Origin: Sulfurovum sp. bin170
GTDB lineage: Bacteria > Campylobacterota > Campylobacteria > Campylobacterales > Sulfurovaceae
Assembly (NCBI RefSeq): GCF_010892395.1
Contig: NZ_JAACKB010000051.1
Location: forward strand, 1-6,984
DNA: 6,984 nucleotides
Direction: 5' to 3'
This document shows positions 1 through 6,594 of this stretch, one piece after another (positions within the stretch are counted from its first letter, which is position 1; every line of letters starts with the position of its first letter). Below the pieces are notes generated by a model. The model made no database searches and was not told the origin of the DNA. It saw nothing but the letters and a program-made list of their open reading frames with translations. Made by a program: the position numbers and the translations under genes.

Positions 1-44
1 ATCAGACCCAACGACCTCTTTGTCCTCATAGTTTTGCAAGAAGT

Positions 45-1115
45 CTATTTTACCTTAAAAAACTCCAAATACCAATCAACAAACCTATCAACTCCAAGCT
101 GAATAGGTGTAGCTGGTTTATAGTCCAAATCCTCTACCAAATCAGTCACATCGGCAAAAGTTGCAGGAACATCCCCAGGCTGAATTGGCATCATATTTTT
201 CTCTATTGTTTTACCAAGCTTGTTCTCAATAGCAGTGATAAAGTCCATAAGCTTAACTGGGTTATTATTTCCAATATTATAGATTTTATAAGGAGCAGAC
301 GAAGTCGAAACTCTACCATCTTTACCATTCCAAGACTTATCCTTTTTAGCAGGATTATCAATAACTCGTATCACACCCTCTACAATATCATCAATATAGG
401 TAAAGTCTCGCAACATCTCACCGTTATTGAAGACATCTATACTTCTGCCTTCAAGTGCTGCTTTTACAAAGAGAAACAGAGCCATATCTGGTCGTCCCCA
501 TGGTCCATACACTGTAAAAAATCTAAGTCCTGTAGTCGAGATACCAAAAAGATGTGAATAGGTATGTGCCATCAATTCATTGGATTTTTTACTTGCAGCA
601 TAGAGTGAAATTGGGTGGTCAACACTATGTTCTGTAGAAAAAGGTAAAGCCTCATTCAACCCATAAACCGATGAACTAGAAGCATAAGAGAGATTGGTCA
701 CACCATTATGTCTACACGCTTCCAAGATATTCATAAACCCAATGATATTACTATCCATATATGCATCAGGATTGGTCAGACTATATCGCACCCCTGCTTG
801 TGCAGCAAGGTTACAGACTGCGTCAAATTTTTCCTCTGCAAAGAGCTTCATCATATTCTCTTTATCTTCTAGGTTCAGTTTTATAAACTTATAGTTTGCA
901 TTTGCAGAAGAGGTTAACAACTGATTATACTCTATCTCCGCACCCTCTTCTAAATTTTCTATAATCCCTGTTCTTTGAAGTCGTCCATATTTGACACTAA
1001 TATCATAATAGTCATTGATACAATCAAGCCCTACTACCTCATCACCTCTTGCTACAAGCTTCTGTGCCAAATTCGAACCTATAAATCCTGCTGTTCCTGT
1101 TACTAAAATTTTCAT
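45..1115 (-). CDS. UDP-glucuronate 4-epimerase-like NAD-dependent epimerase
   Basis: This is a 356-residue cytoplasmic short-chain dehydrogenase/reductase of the extended type. It probably interconverts UDP-glucuronate and UDP-galacturonate with bound NAD, supplying sugars for capsule or lipopolysaccharide. The Rossmann fold starts at residue 1, with TGTAGFIG giving the GxxGxxG glycines (G7, G10, G13) and D31 at the end of the second strand. The catalytic set is visible as SSSSVYG (146-152) and Y172-xxx-K176. The segment [15 protein letters not shown] (198-212) is characteristic of the UDP-glucuronate epimerase branch (CapI/LpsL type). Residues about 50-75 form an insertion relative to shorter relatives. 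The ATG is preceded by GGAGT at a good distance. The gene ends 44 bases from the window edge, so any downstream operon partner is cut off. The family is clear; the exact substrate is inferred from motifs. Confidence 0.9.
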   Translation of the reverse strand: MKILVTGTAGFIGSNLAQKLVARGDEVVGLDCINDYYDISVKYGRLQRTGIIENLEEGAEIEYNQLLTSSANANYKFIKLNLEDKENMMKLFAEEKFDAVCNLAAQAGVRYSLTNPDAYMDSNIIGFMNILEACRHNGVTNLSYASSSSVYGLNEALPFSTEHSVDHPISLYAASKKSNELMAHTYSHLFGISTTGLRFFTVYGPWGRPDMALFLFVKAALEGRSIDVFNNGEMLRDFTYIDDIVEGVIRVIDNPAKKDKSWNGKDGRVSTSSAPYKIYNIGNNNPVKLMDFITAIENKLGKTIEKNMMPIQPGDVPATFADVTDLVEDLDYKPATPIQLGVDRFVDWYLEFFKVK

Positions 1116-1160
1116 GTTACTCCAAAATAGATTATTTTTTTTTGTTATTTTTAATGTGGA

Positions 1161-1166
1161 ATTATA
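1161..1166 (-). promoter_or_regulatory. Probable -10 box of the epimerase gene
   Basis: The minus strand reads TATAAT here, which would start transcription about 40 bases before the ATG at 1115. The predicted leader contains a run of nine A residues (T run at 1135-1143 on the plus strand) and then the GGAGT ribosome binding site. No good -35 hexamer is visible, which is usual for sigma-70 promoters of Campylobacterota. The assignment rests on sequence match and position only. Confidence 0.5.
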
Positions 1167-1237
1167 TCTAATCTCTTATTAATATTTTCATCATCAAAAA
1201 GGGAATATGGAAAAGAGAGCCATAAGCCCCAACATAG

Positions 1238-1272
1238 TATAATCAGAAAAATAACAATAAAAAATATAGGAG
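1238..1272 (+). promoter_or_regulatory. Probable -10 box and ribosome binding site of the Rpn-like gene
   Basis: A perfect TATAAT lies at 1238-1243 and an AGGAG Shine-Dalgarno sequence at 1268-1272, six bases before a GTG codon at 1279. The ribosome binding site is what fixes the GTG start, because the next in-frame ATG, at residue 12, falls inside the conserved N-terminal part of the family. No clear -35 element is seen. This promoter points away from the one for the epimerase, so the two genes are divergently transcribed. Confidence 0.5.
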
Positions 1273-1278
1273 TCAAAA

Positions 1279-2169
1279 GTGTCACGAAAATTAGTAAGTT
1301 TTGACTGGGCAATGAAAAAGATTTTGCGACAAAAGGCAAATTTTGGAATTTTGGAGGGTTTTTTAACGGAACTTTTGAAATTTGATGTGAAGATTCAAGA
1401 GATTTTAGAGAGTGAAGCGAACCAAGAGACAGAGGATGATAAGTTCAATCGAGTTGACCTGTTAGCAAAAAATGAGAAGGGTGAACTAATCCTAATAGAG
1501 GTTCAGCATAGAAGTGAGATAGACTACTTTCATCGAATGCTTTATGGTTCATCCAAGTTGATTACAGAGTATATCAAACAAGGCAAAGGTTATGGCAGAG
1601 TCAAAAAGGTCTATTCTGTCAATATTGTCTATTTTGAACTGGGTCAAGGCAGAGACTATATCTATCATGGTAAAACTGAGTTTAGAGGATTTCATGAAAA
1701 AGAAGAGATACTTAGACCATCCCAAAAACAACAAGAGGATTTTTTGATAGATAGAGTTTATGAAATTTATCCTGAATATTTTGTGATTCGTGTTAATCAA
1801 TTTAACGATATTGCTAAAAACTCTTTGGATGAGTGGATTTACTTTTTGAAAAATGAGGAGATAAAAGATAAGTTCAAAGGAAAAGGGTTAGATGAAGCAA
1901 AAAAGACACTTGATGTCATGAAACTTGGAGAGAAGGCAAGAGCAGTTTATAATAGGAGACAAGAGAACAAGATGTATAAGGCTTCTTTGCTATATACTGC
2001 CAAAGTTGAAGGGATAGAAGAGGGTGAAAAGAGAGGAAGAGCAGAGGGTGAGAAGAAGAGAGAGATTGAAATAGCCAAAATATCATTAAAACAAAATATA
2101 GATATAACTACTATCTCTTTGATTACAGGTCTTACTGTTGAGGAGATTGAGAAACTAAGAGAGAGATAA
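1279..2169 (+). CDS. Rpn/YhgA-like PD-(D/E)XK nuclease family protein
   Basis: This 296-residue protein belongs to the Rpn (recombination-promoting nuclease) / PD-(D/E)XK 'putative transposase' family. Known members are DNA endonucleases that raise RecA-independent recombination, and E. coli Rpn proteins have been linked to phage defence. The nuclease core is at about residues 15-120, with active-site candidates D60 (RVDLLAKNE) and E74-x-Q76 (LIEVQ); Q replaces the usual K of the motif, as is common in this family. The adjoining HRMLYGSSKLI segment is also typical. Residues 185-215 are helical. The tail from about 240 is a charged EG-rich stretch followed by a small helical domain ending TGLTVEEIEKLRER, a known C-terminal style in this family. 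The start is GTG with a strong AGGAG. It sits alone between unrelated genes, which fits acquisition by transfer. Whether it is active cannot be judged here. Confidence 0.88.
   Translation: MSRKLVSFDWAMKKILRQKANFGILEGFLTELLKFDVKIQEILESEANQETEDDKFNRVDLLAKNEKGELILIEVQHRSEIDYFHRMLYGSSKLITEYIKQGKGYGRVKKVYSVNIVYFELGQGRDYIYHGKTEFRGFHEKEEILRPSQKQQEDFLIDRVYEIYPEYFVIRVNQFNDIAKNSLDEWIYFLKNEEIKDKFKGKGLDEAKKTLDVMKLGEKARAVYNRRQENKMYKASLLYTAKVEGIEEGEKRGRAEGEKKREIEIAKISLKQNIDITTISLITGLTVEEIEKLRER
1948..1958 (+). promoter_or_regulatory. Possible internal promoter and ribosome binding site inside the Rpn gene
   Basis: A perfect TATAAT at 1948-1953 runs directly into AGGAG at 1954-1958, both inside the Rpn reading frame. 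An in-frame ATG (codon 232) follows at 1972. The AGGAG is 13 bases from that ATG, longer than ideal. A transcript starting at about 1960 would not contain it, so the two signals may not work together. In AT-rich DNA a chance TATAAT is quite possible. Confidence 0.3.
1972..2169 (+). CDS. Possible internally started C-terminal Rpn product (RpnS-like)
   Basis: Starting at the in-frame ATG of codon 232, this would give a 65-residue basic and acidic helical protein identical to the C-terminal tail of the Rpn-like nuclease. It contains the EG-rich segment and the final TVEEIEKLRER helix. In E. coli, rpn genes are reported to carry such internal genes, whose short products bind and inhibit the full-length nuclease like antitoxins. 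Here the support is only the in-frame ATG at a domain border with TATAAT and AGGAG just upstream. It is a hypothesis by analogy, not a firm gene. Confidence 0.28.
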   Translation: MYKASLLYTAKVEGIEEGEKRGRAEGEKKREIEIAKISLKQNIDITTISLITGLTVEEIEKLRER

Positions 2170-2368
2170 TAATTGGTGTTGACTTTACTATGCATTCCAC
2201 CTGAAGAGAGACTGTGCAAGAACTTCTTCCACAGCCTCGGACGATGGGAATGATATAACTACCTAGTCGTCATTTGAAGAATTAAAAAATAGGGGTCAAT
2301 GAGCAATTTATAGGTATTGGCATTGGATTTGGCAATAAGATTCCACTTTGCCTGTTTGGGTTTTTGTA
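2170..2368. other. Intergenic region between converging genes, no gene seen
   Basis: Both flanking genes end here (Rpn-like on plus, DUF2279 on minus). No reading frame of useful length is present. I see no GC-rich hairpin followed by a T run, so terminators are not obvious. Short inverted pairs occur: CATTCC (2192-2197) with GGAATG near 2247-2252, and GACGA with TCGTC a little further on. The 11-mer ATTGGCATTGG at 2316-2326 recurs inverted at 3290-3300 in the repeat cluster near tyrA, so a degenerate copy of that repeat may lie here. Confidence 0.45.
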
Positions 2369-3208
2369 TTAAAACTCCCTAGCCCCCTCAACATAAGTAT
2401 AAGGAACCTGTACATAGTTAAACAGTGTAGAGTATTTTCCTAGAGTAGGGCGAAAGAGTTTGGATAGGTTGACTCCTAATCCTAGATAGATGTTTCTCTC
2501 TCTTCCCTCCACTGGCAGAGAGTCGTGGTTGAAGTTTCGGCTATAGTACCCAATGTGAAGTTCAAAATATTTTAGAGGGGTATCTTCAAAAAGTTCAAAT
2601 CCATTGGCTTTGATAGCCATAAGGTGTTTCATCCGTTCATAGTCTGTAGTGAAGTCGGTTTGATTTTTGCTTTCACTTTTTTTAAATGGGTTATACTCTA
2701 CACGAAAGTCTACTTTTTTTGCCAGTGAGGGGTTGAGATACCAGAGATAACCTGATACAGCACCAAAGGCATCGGCGATAAAATCCTGTTGTGAAAATCC
2801 ATGTTCGCTATATCCATCACCTATCTCTATTAGAATTCCTGAAAGTAATATAGAGGTTAGTGAGCCATATAGGGCAGACTCTTTTTTGGTGTATCCCCAA
2901 TCTTCATATATAGGTGACATAATTCGTGTTGTTAGATAATTGGTATAGAAGTGACCTAGTTTGTCTGAACCACCGTTTGAAGTTGTTTTGTCAAACCAAC
3001 CCTCATCATCCCAGTGGTAATCCTCATCTCCATAACCCCATTGGCTAAAACCCCAAGTTAGTACACCTGTGGCTATACCAATATTTGTGATAGCTAGTTT
3101 TTCTGTTTTTGATAGATTTTCAATAAAACTTTTGGAGTTATTTGTATCGTCTGCATGGAGAAATATATTTGATATGAAAAGAGATATGACTACTATTTTT
3201 TTAAACAT
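2369..3208 (-). CDS. Exported YfiM/DUF2279 family protein with extended C-terminus
   Basis: This 279-residue protein begins with a signal peptide (basic MFKK, then a hydrophobic stretch, probable cleavage after LHA at residue 19). There is no lipobox cysteine, unlike the E. coli lipoprotein YfiM. The DUF2279 core lies at about residues 35-160. Its conserved features are visible: SDKLGHFYTNY (81-91), the helix SLTSILLSGILIEIGDG (116-132) and GFSQQDFIADAFGA (137-150). A tryptophan- and acid-rich loop (WGFSQWGYGDEDYHWDDEGW) precedes DKxGH. The remaining 110 or so residues exceed the small YfiM proteins. They show alternating aromatic/polar strands and end in phenylalanine, suggesting association with the outer membrane. 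The function is unknown. The ribosome binding site is weak (AAGG after an A8 run) and no separate promoter is clear, so it may be cotranscribed from tyrA. Confidence 0.8.
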   Translation of the reverse strand: MFKKIVVISLFISNIFLHADDTNNSKSFIENLSKTEKLAITNIGIATGVLTWGFSQWGYGDEDYHWDDEGWFDKTTSNGGSDKLGHFYTNYLTTRIMSPIYEDWGYTKKESALYGSLTSILLSGILIEIGDGYSEHGFSQQDFIADAFGAVSGYLWYLNPSLAKKVDFRVEYNPFKKSESKNQTDFTTDYERMKHLMAIKANGFELFEDTPLKYFELHIGYYSRNFNHDSLPVEGRERNIYLGLGVNLSKLFRPTLGKYSTLFNYVQVPYTYVEGAREF

Positions 3209-3246
3209 TAAAGACCTTTTTTTTCACTGGATTTCTTAAAGAGCTA

Positions 3247-3320
3247 TTGGAATCGGAGGCTTTAGCCCCGAATAAGGCGAGGCTAAAGCCCAATGCCAAT
3301 GAATTAGCGAGGCTGAAGCC
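3247..3320. repeat. REP-like palindromic repeat cluster
   Basis: Three copies of the self-complementary decamer GGCT-NN-AGCC lie at 3258-3267, 3281-3290 and 3311-3320. The first two face each other and, with their flanks (ATTGG... at 3247 and ...CCAAT ending at 3300), form an imperfect hairpin of about 54 bases. GCGAGGCTRAAGCC is repeated directly at 3277-3290 and 3307-3320, a 30-base period. The cluster is clearly richer in GC than its surroundings. It fills the gap between the tyrA stop and the DUF2279 start. On the minus strand the hairpin is not followed by a T run, so it is not a standard terminator, though it could slow or stop tyrA transcription. It looks like a small dispersed repeat of the REP/MITE kind. 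Confidence 0.6.
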
Positions 3321-3336
3321 ATCGTTTCCTAGACTA

Positions 3337-4167
3337 TCAAAGTATATCATGAAGTCTGTTAGCCTCTAGCATCCATCTGTGTAGAGCATCCCAATCCTTA
3401 TCCTCTACCATCTTTTGACAACGGCTCATCTCAGAGTTGAATGTCTCCATTGACTCTAATATATTATCTCTGTTTTGTCTAAAAATATCTTCCCACATAT
3501 TGGGCGAACTTTTGGCGATACGGCTCATGCTTTTAAAACCACCACCTGCAAGGGCTATAATACTTCCTGAATCCTCTTGCTTCATAACGGAGTTGGCAAT
3601 AGCATAGCTGACTGCATGGGGCATGTGTGAGATGAATGCAGCGTGTCTATCGTGTTCCTTTGCACCCATAAATACAACTTTTGCCTCTATGTCATTAAAT
3701 AGTCCAATTGCAATATCTCTCTGTAACTCTCCACTCTGCTCTTTGTTACAGACAACCATCACTTTATCTCTGTAGAGATTATCAATAGCAGCTGTTGGAC
3801 CAAATTTTTCGGTACCTGTCATTGGGTGGGAGGTTACAAAGTTTTTTCTAATCTCTGGAGGGATGTTAGCAGAGATTTTGGCTTTGCTAGAACCAAAGTC
3901 GATGACCGTACAATCTTCATGAATATCTTTTAGATTTTGAGCCGTAGCTATGATAGCATCTACGGGAATAGTTAAGATAATAACAGCACAAGATTTTATA
4001 TCTTCAAAACTATCAGATATTTTGTCGACAAGATTTAGAAGAAGAGCCTCTTTTTGATGTTTTTTATTATGGTCATGACCTATAATATGATACTTTTGTG
4101 GAAATTTTTTTAGTGCCATTCCAAGAGAACCACCCATTAATCCAAGACCTATAATACCTATATTCAT
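3337..4167 (-). CDS. tyrA: Prephenate dehydrogenase
   Basis: This 276-residue cytoplasmic enzyme should oxidatively decarboxylate prephenate to 4-hydroxyphenylpyruvate, the committed step to tyrosine. The N-terminal Rossmann domain begins GIIGLGLMGGSLG (G7, G9, G12), and D32 at the end of the second strand suggests NAD preference. The catalytic and substrate region is intact: SHPMTGTEKFGP (113-124, with H114), EHDRHAAFISHMPH (171-184), and GGGFKSMSRIAKSSPNMWEDIFRQN (208-232). The helical dimerisation domain fills the C-terminus. There is no fused chorismate mutase and no ACT domain, so it is the short monofunctional type. The ATG has a strong AAGGAG site. It is divergent from bamA; as I recall, the same neighbours occur in Campylobacter jejuni. 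Confidence 0.95.
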   Translation of the reverse strand: MNIGIIGLGLMGGSLGMALKKFPQKYHIIGHDHNKKHQKEALLLNLVDKISDSFEDIKSCAVIILTIPVDAIIATAQNLKDIHEDCTVIDFGSSKAKISANIPPEIRKNFVTSHPMTGTEKFGPTAAIDNLYRDKVMVVCNKEQSGELQRDIAIGLFNDIEAKVVFMGAKEHDRHAAFISHMPHAVSYAIANSVMKQEDSGSIIALAGGGFKSMSRIAKSSPNMWEDIFRQNRDNILESMETFNSEMSRCQKMVEDKDWDALHRWMLEANRLHDIL

Positions 4168-4191
4168 CTATTCTCCTTGATTTAGGATAAA

Positions 4192-4200
4192 AGTATAGCA
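4192..4200 (-). promoter_or_regulatory. Extended -10 promoter of tyrA
   Basis: The minus strand reads TGCTATACT, an extended -10 (TGn plus TATACT), placing the start of transcription near 4185. The leader would be about 18 bases and include the AAGGAG ribosome binding site. There is no convincing -35 box, and an extended -10 can work without one. Confidence 0.55.
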
Positions 4201-4220
4201 CTTTTTTAGTGAAAAAAAGA

Positions 4221-4262
4221 TACACTAGCAACATTTGAATAATAAAGATACAGACTTAAGGA
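4221..4262 (+). promoter_or_regulatory. Possible bamA promoter and ribosome binding site
   Basis: TACACT at 4221-4226 is the best -10 candidate on the plus strand, preceded by a T-rich and then A-rich stretch as in Campylobacterota promoters. AATAAT a little downstream is an alternative. TAAGGA at 4257-4262 is the likely ribosome binding site, 12 bases before the ATG, which is rather long. The 107-base gap is shared with the divergent tyrA promoter. Confidence 0.3.
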
Positions 4263-4274
4263 ATTATTAATTAT

Positions 4275-6524
4275 ATGAGAAAAATTCTACCATTATCAGT
4301 TACACTAAGTTCTCTACTTCTCTCCCAAACAGTTACCTCTCTTGAGTACAAAGGGTTGCTCCACCTCTCAGAAGATGTTGCAACAGAGATATCAGGTATT
4401 CATATTGGAGATGAGTTTGATATAAATAAGATTGATGAATCGCTTAAGAGTTTCTATAGACAGGGCTATTTTTCAGATATATGGGTCTCTGCCACAGAGA
4501 GTGGTGGCTTGGTCTATAATTTTAAAGAGAAGTCTACTATATCTAAGCTAGAGATGAATGGATATAGCTCTGATGATGAACAGGAGGCACTTTTTATCAG
4601 TGTTGGATTGAGAAAAGGTGACCTTTATGATATAAAAAAAGTAGAGAATGCCAAAAAGAGACTAATCAAAAAGATTGAGTCAGAGGGTTACTATGATACC
4701 GTTGTTGAGGTCAATGCAGAGCCAAAAACAGATAGTATCGCACTCTCATTTGAAGTAAACAAAGGTGAAAAGATATACATCCAAAATATTAATTTTGCAG
4801 GTGCTGACCATATTGATGTTGATGAGTTAGAGGATGCTTTAGCCAATCAAGAAGAGGATGCTTTGGGTTGGTTACCCGGTCTACATAGTGGTGTAGCACA
4901 TATGGATCAGCTTGGTTATGACTCATTTAGAGCAAAAGATGTCTATATGAAAAATGGTTACCTTGATGCAACAGTGAGTGAGCCATTGATGCGTGTGGAT
5001 AGTGGCTCTTATCTTGCTGATGTATCATATCAGGTTAGTGAGGGTGAGCAGTATCGAATAAAATCGATAGAGATTGTAGGTCTTGTTGATGGTTTGGACA
5101 AGGATGAAATCTTGGATGAACTTAGACTTCTTGATGGAAAAGTGTTTAATGTAGATAAGTTACGAAAAGATATGGGATATATTCAAGAGCAGGTTGCCAA
5201 CTTGGGCTATGCTTATGCTAAAGTAGCTCCTAACTTTAATAAAAATGAGGCAGATAAAACTGTTGATATTCAGTTTAGTGTAAGAGCAGGTAACAAAGTT
5301 ACCATCAATGATGTTATCATCTCTGGAAACTACTCAACAAAAGATAGAGTCATACGAAGAGATATATTTCTAGCTCCTGGTGATATATTTAATCTAACAG
5401 ATTTAAAAGATAGCAAGAGTGCTTTGGGTCGAAGAGGATATTTTGAAAATATAGATATAGAGCAACAGAGGGTTGATGAGAGCAATATAAATCTTCTGGT
5501 CAAGGTAAAAGAGACTGCTACAGGAAGTATACAAGCGGGTGGTGGATATGGCTCATATCAGGGGTTTATGCTCAATGCCTCCTTGTCCGACCGTAATATC
5601 TTAGGCTCTGGAATGAGTGCTAGTTTAGGGTTTGACCTCTCTAAAGTATCTACCAACTACTCACTCTCAATCAACAACCCAAGAGTATGGGATAGTGAGT
5701 ATAGTTTGGGTATGAGTATTTATAAAAATGAGTATGAGTATTCGACTTATCAACATGATACATTTGGTGTAAGTTCAAATATTGGTAAACGATTAACTCG
5801 TCATCTATATGGCTCTTTGGGATATAGTTATAGTGAGAATGATATTGATAGCAATGGGACATCAACTGCTATAATATCTTCCGTCTTTTCCAATGAAGAT
5901 TTAAATTATGCAAAGAGTACCATCTCAGTTGGTCTATCTTATGACTCTACAGATGATTTCTTTGTCCCAAGAGAGGGTATAATCTTGGGAGGTAATGTAG
6001 GTTATTCAGGTGTTGGTGGCGATGAAGAATTTATGGCATACTCTGCAAAGTTTGGTCTCTACTATGGTGTTGAAGATTATATAGACTATGATTTAATCTT
6101 TAGATATAAACTTCGAGCGAAATGGTTACAAGAGACAGGGCATATCTCTGGACCAGAGAAGCTTTTTTTGGGAGGGGTTTCAAGTGTTAGAGGTTATGAA
6201 CCATATAGTATTGCTCCAACTAGGCGTTGTGAAGAGGATGAGAATTGTGAATATAAATACCTTGGTGGTATGAAAAGTGTTGTAAATACTATTGAAGCGA
6301 GTATCCCTCTATCAACTGCTGCAAAGATGCGTTTGGCATTTTTTGCTGACTATGGTATGATTGGTGAGACTAACTTTGATGAGATAAAGAGAGCAGGGTA
6401 TGGTGTATCTCTGGAGTGGTACTCACCTATGGGACCTATCAACTTAGTATTTGCACGAGCTAAAAACCCTGGTGAGTTAGATAAAACTTCAAACTTTGAG
6501 TTTACTATGGGACGAAAATTTTAA
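4275..6524 (+). CDS. bamA: Outer membrane protein assembly factor BamA (Omp85)
   Basis: This 749-residue protein is the central subunit of the machine that folds and inserts outer-membrane beta-barrels. A signal peptide (MRKILPLSVTLSSLLLSQ...) probably ends near residue 22. Five periplasmic POTRA domains follow at about 23-85, 86-164, 165-258, 261-338 and 341-413. The third is the longest. The barrel (about 417-749, surface antigen domain) carries the loop-6 motif VRGY (638-641) and ends in a C-terminal phenylalanine (FEFTMGRKF), the usual beta-signal. Two cysteines, C652 and C658, lie just after VRGY and could form a disulfide in loop 6, comparable to the C690/C700 pair of E. coli. Length matches Campylobacter and Helicobacter relatives. 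It appears intact and monocistronic here. Confidence 0.96.
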   Translation: MRKILPLSVTLSSLLLSQTVTSLEYKGLLHLSEDVATEISGIHIGDEFDINKIDESLKSFYRQGYFSDIWVSATESGGLVYNFKEKSTISKLEMNGYSSDDEQEALFISVGLRKGDLYDIKKVENAKKRLIKKIESEGYYDTVVEVNAEPKTDSIALSFEVNKGEKIYIQNINFAGADHIDVDELEDALANQEEDALGWLPGLHSGVAHMDQLGYDSFRAKDVYMKNGYLDATVSEPLMRVDSGSYLADVSYQVSEGEQYRIKSIEIVGLVDGLDKDEILDELRLLDGKVFNVDKLRKDMGYIQEQVANLGYAYAKVAPNFNKNEADKTVDIQFSVRAGNKVTINDVIISGNYSTKDRVIRRDIFLAPGDIFNLTDLKDSKSALGRRGYFENIDIEQQRVDESNINLLVKVKETATGSIQAGGGYGSYQGFMLNASLSDRNILGSGMSASLGFDLSKVSTNYSLSINNPRVWDSEYSLGMSIYKNEYEYSTYQHDTFGVSSNIGKRLTRHLYGSLGYSYSENDIDSNGTSTAIISSVFSNEDLNYAKSTISVGLSYDSTDDFFVPREGIILGGNVGYSGVGGDEEFMAYSAKFGLYYGVEDYIDYDLIFRYKLRAKWLQETGHISGPEKLFLGGVSSVRGYEPYSIAPTRRCEEDENCEYKYLGGMKSVVNTIEASIPLSTAAKMRLAFFADYGMIGETNFDEIKRAGYGVSLEWYSPMGPINLVFARAKNPGELDKTSNFEFTMGRKF

Positions 6525-6544
6525 AAGTTATCTATTTTCTAAAA

Positions 6545-6585
6545 ATAGCACTAAAAAGACAATTTTTGTCACTCTTTGGTGCTAT
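6545..6585. repeat. Nested inverted repeat downstream of bamA
   Basis: ATAGCAC (6545-6551) pairs with GTGCTAT (6579-6585), and between them GACAA (6558-6562) pairs with TTGTC (6566-6570). A second, AT-only hairpin, CTATTTT with AAAATAG at 6532-6548, overlaps the left arm. Together they could terminate bamA transcription weakly, although no clean T run follows. The right arm overlaps the -10 box of the next gene, so an operator role is equally possible. Confidence 0.4.
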
Positions 6586-6588
6586 AAT
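6580..6588 (+). promoter_or_regulatory. Consensus extended -10 of the Cas6-like fragment
   Basis: The plus strand reads TGCTATAAT, an exact extended -10. The expected start of transcription, six or seven bases after the box, falls at about 6594-6595, which is the A of the ATG at 6595. No Shine-Dalgarno sequence lies between them, so the message would be leaderless or nearly so. No matching -35 box was found at normal spacing. Confidence 0.5.
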
Positions 6589-6594
6589 TCTTCC

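Noticed and set aside
1..44. Possible beginning of a minus-strand gene downstream of the epimerase (TTG- or ATG-started frames, for example one reading QNYEDKEVVGSD)
   Set aside because: Too few codons to recognise anything, no strong ribosome binding site, and the start codon cannot be chosen.
1151..1339. Minus-strand 62-residue frame with a hydrophobic, membrane-like segment
   Set aside because: It overlaps the start of the Rpn-like gene and both divergent promoters. Its hydrophobicity follows from AT-rich sequence, and no ribosome binding site supports it.
1549..2219. Minus-strand frames of 83 and 90 residues opposite the Rpn-like gene
   Set aside because: They are antisense shadows with biased composition (Ser/Phe/Ile-rich) and no recognisable motifs.
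3217..3224. Run of eight T (A8 on the minus strand) in front of the DUF2279 start as a phase-variable tract
   Set aside because: A short poly-A tract is common in such AT-rich DNA, and phase-variable tracts in these bacteria are typically longer and often poly-G.
5671..5865. Minus-strand 64-residue frame rich in His and Tyr opposite bamA
   Set aside because: Its composition mirrors the bamA barrel codons on the other strand; it has no start signals or family features.
6496..6594. Upstream in-frame extension of the Cas6-like ORF beginning inside bamA
   Set aside because: The added 33 residues overlap the bamA end and cross the promoter and dyad. The family-like sequence begins at the ATG at 6595.
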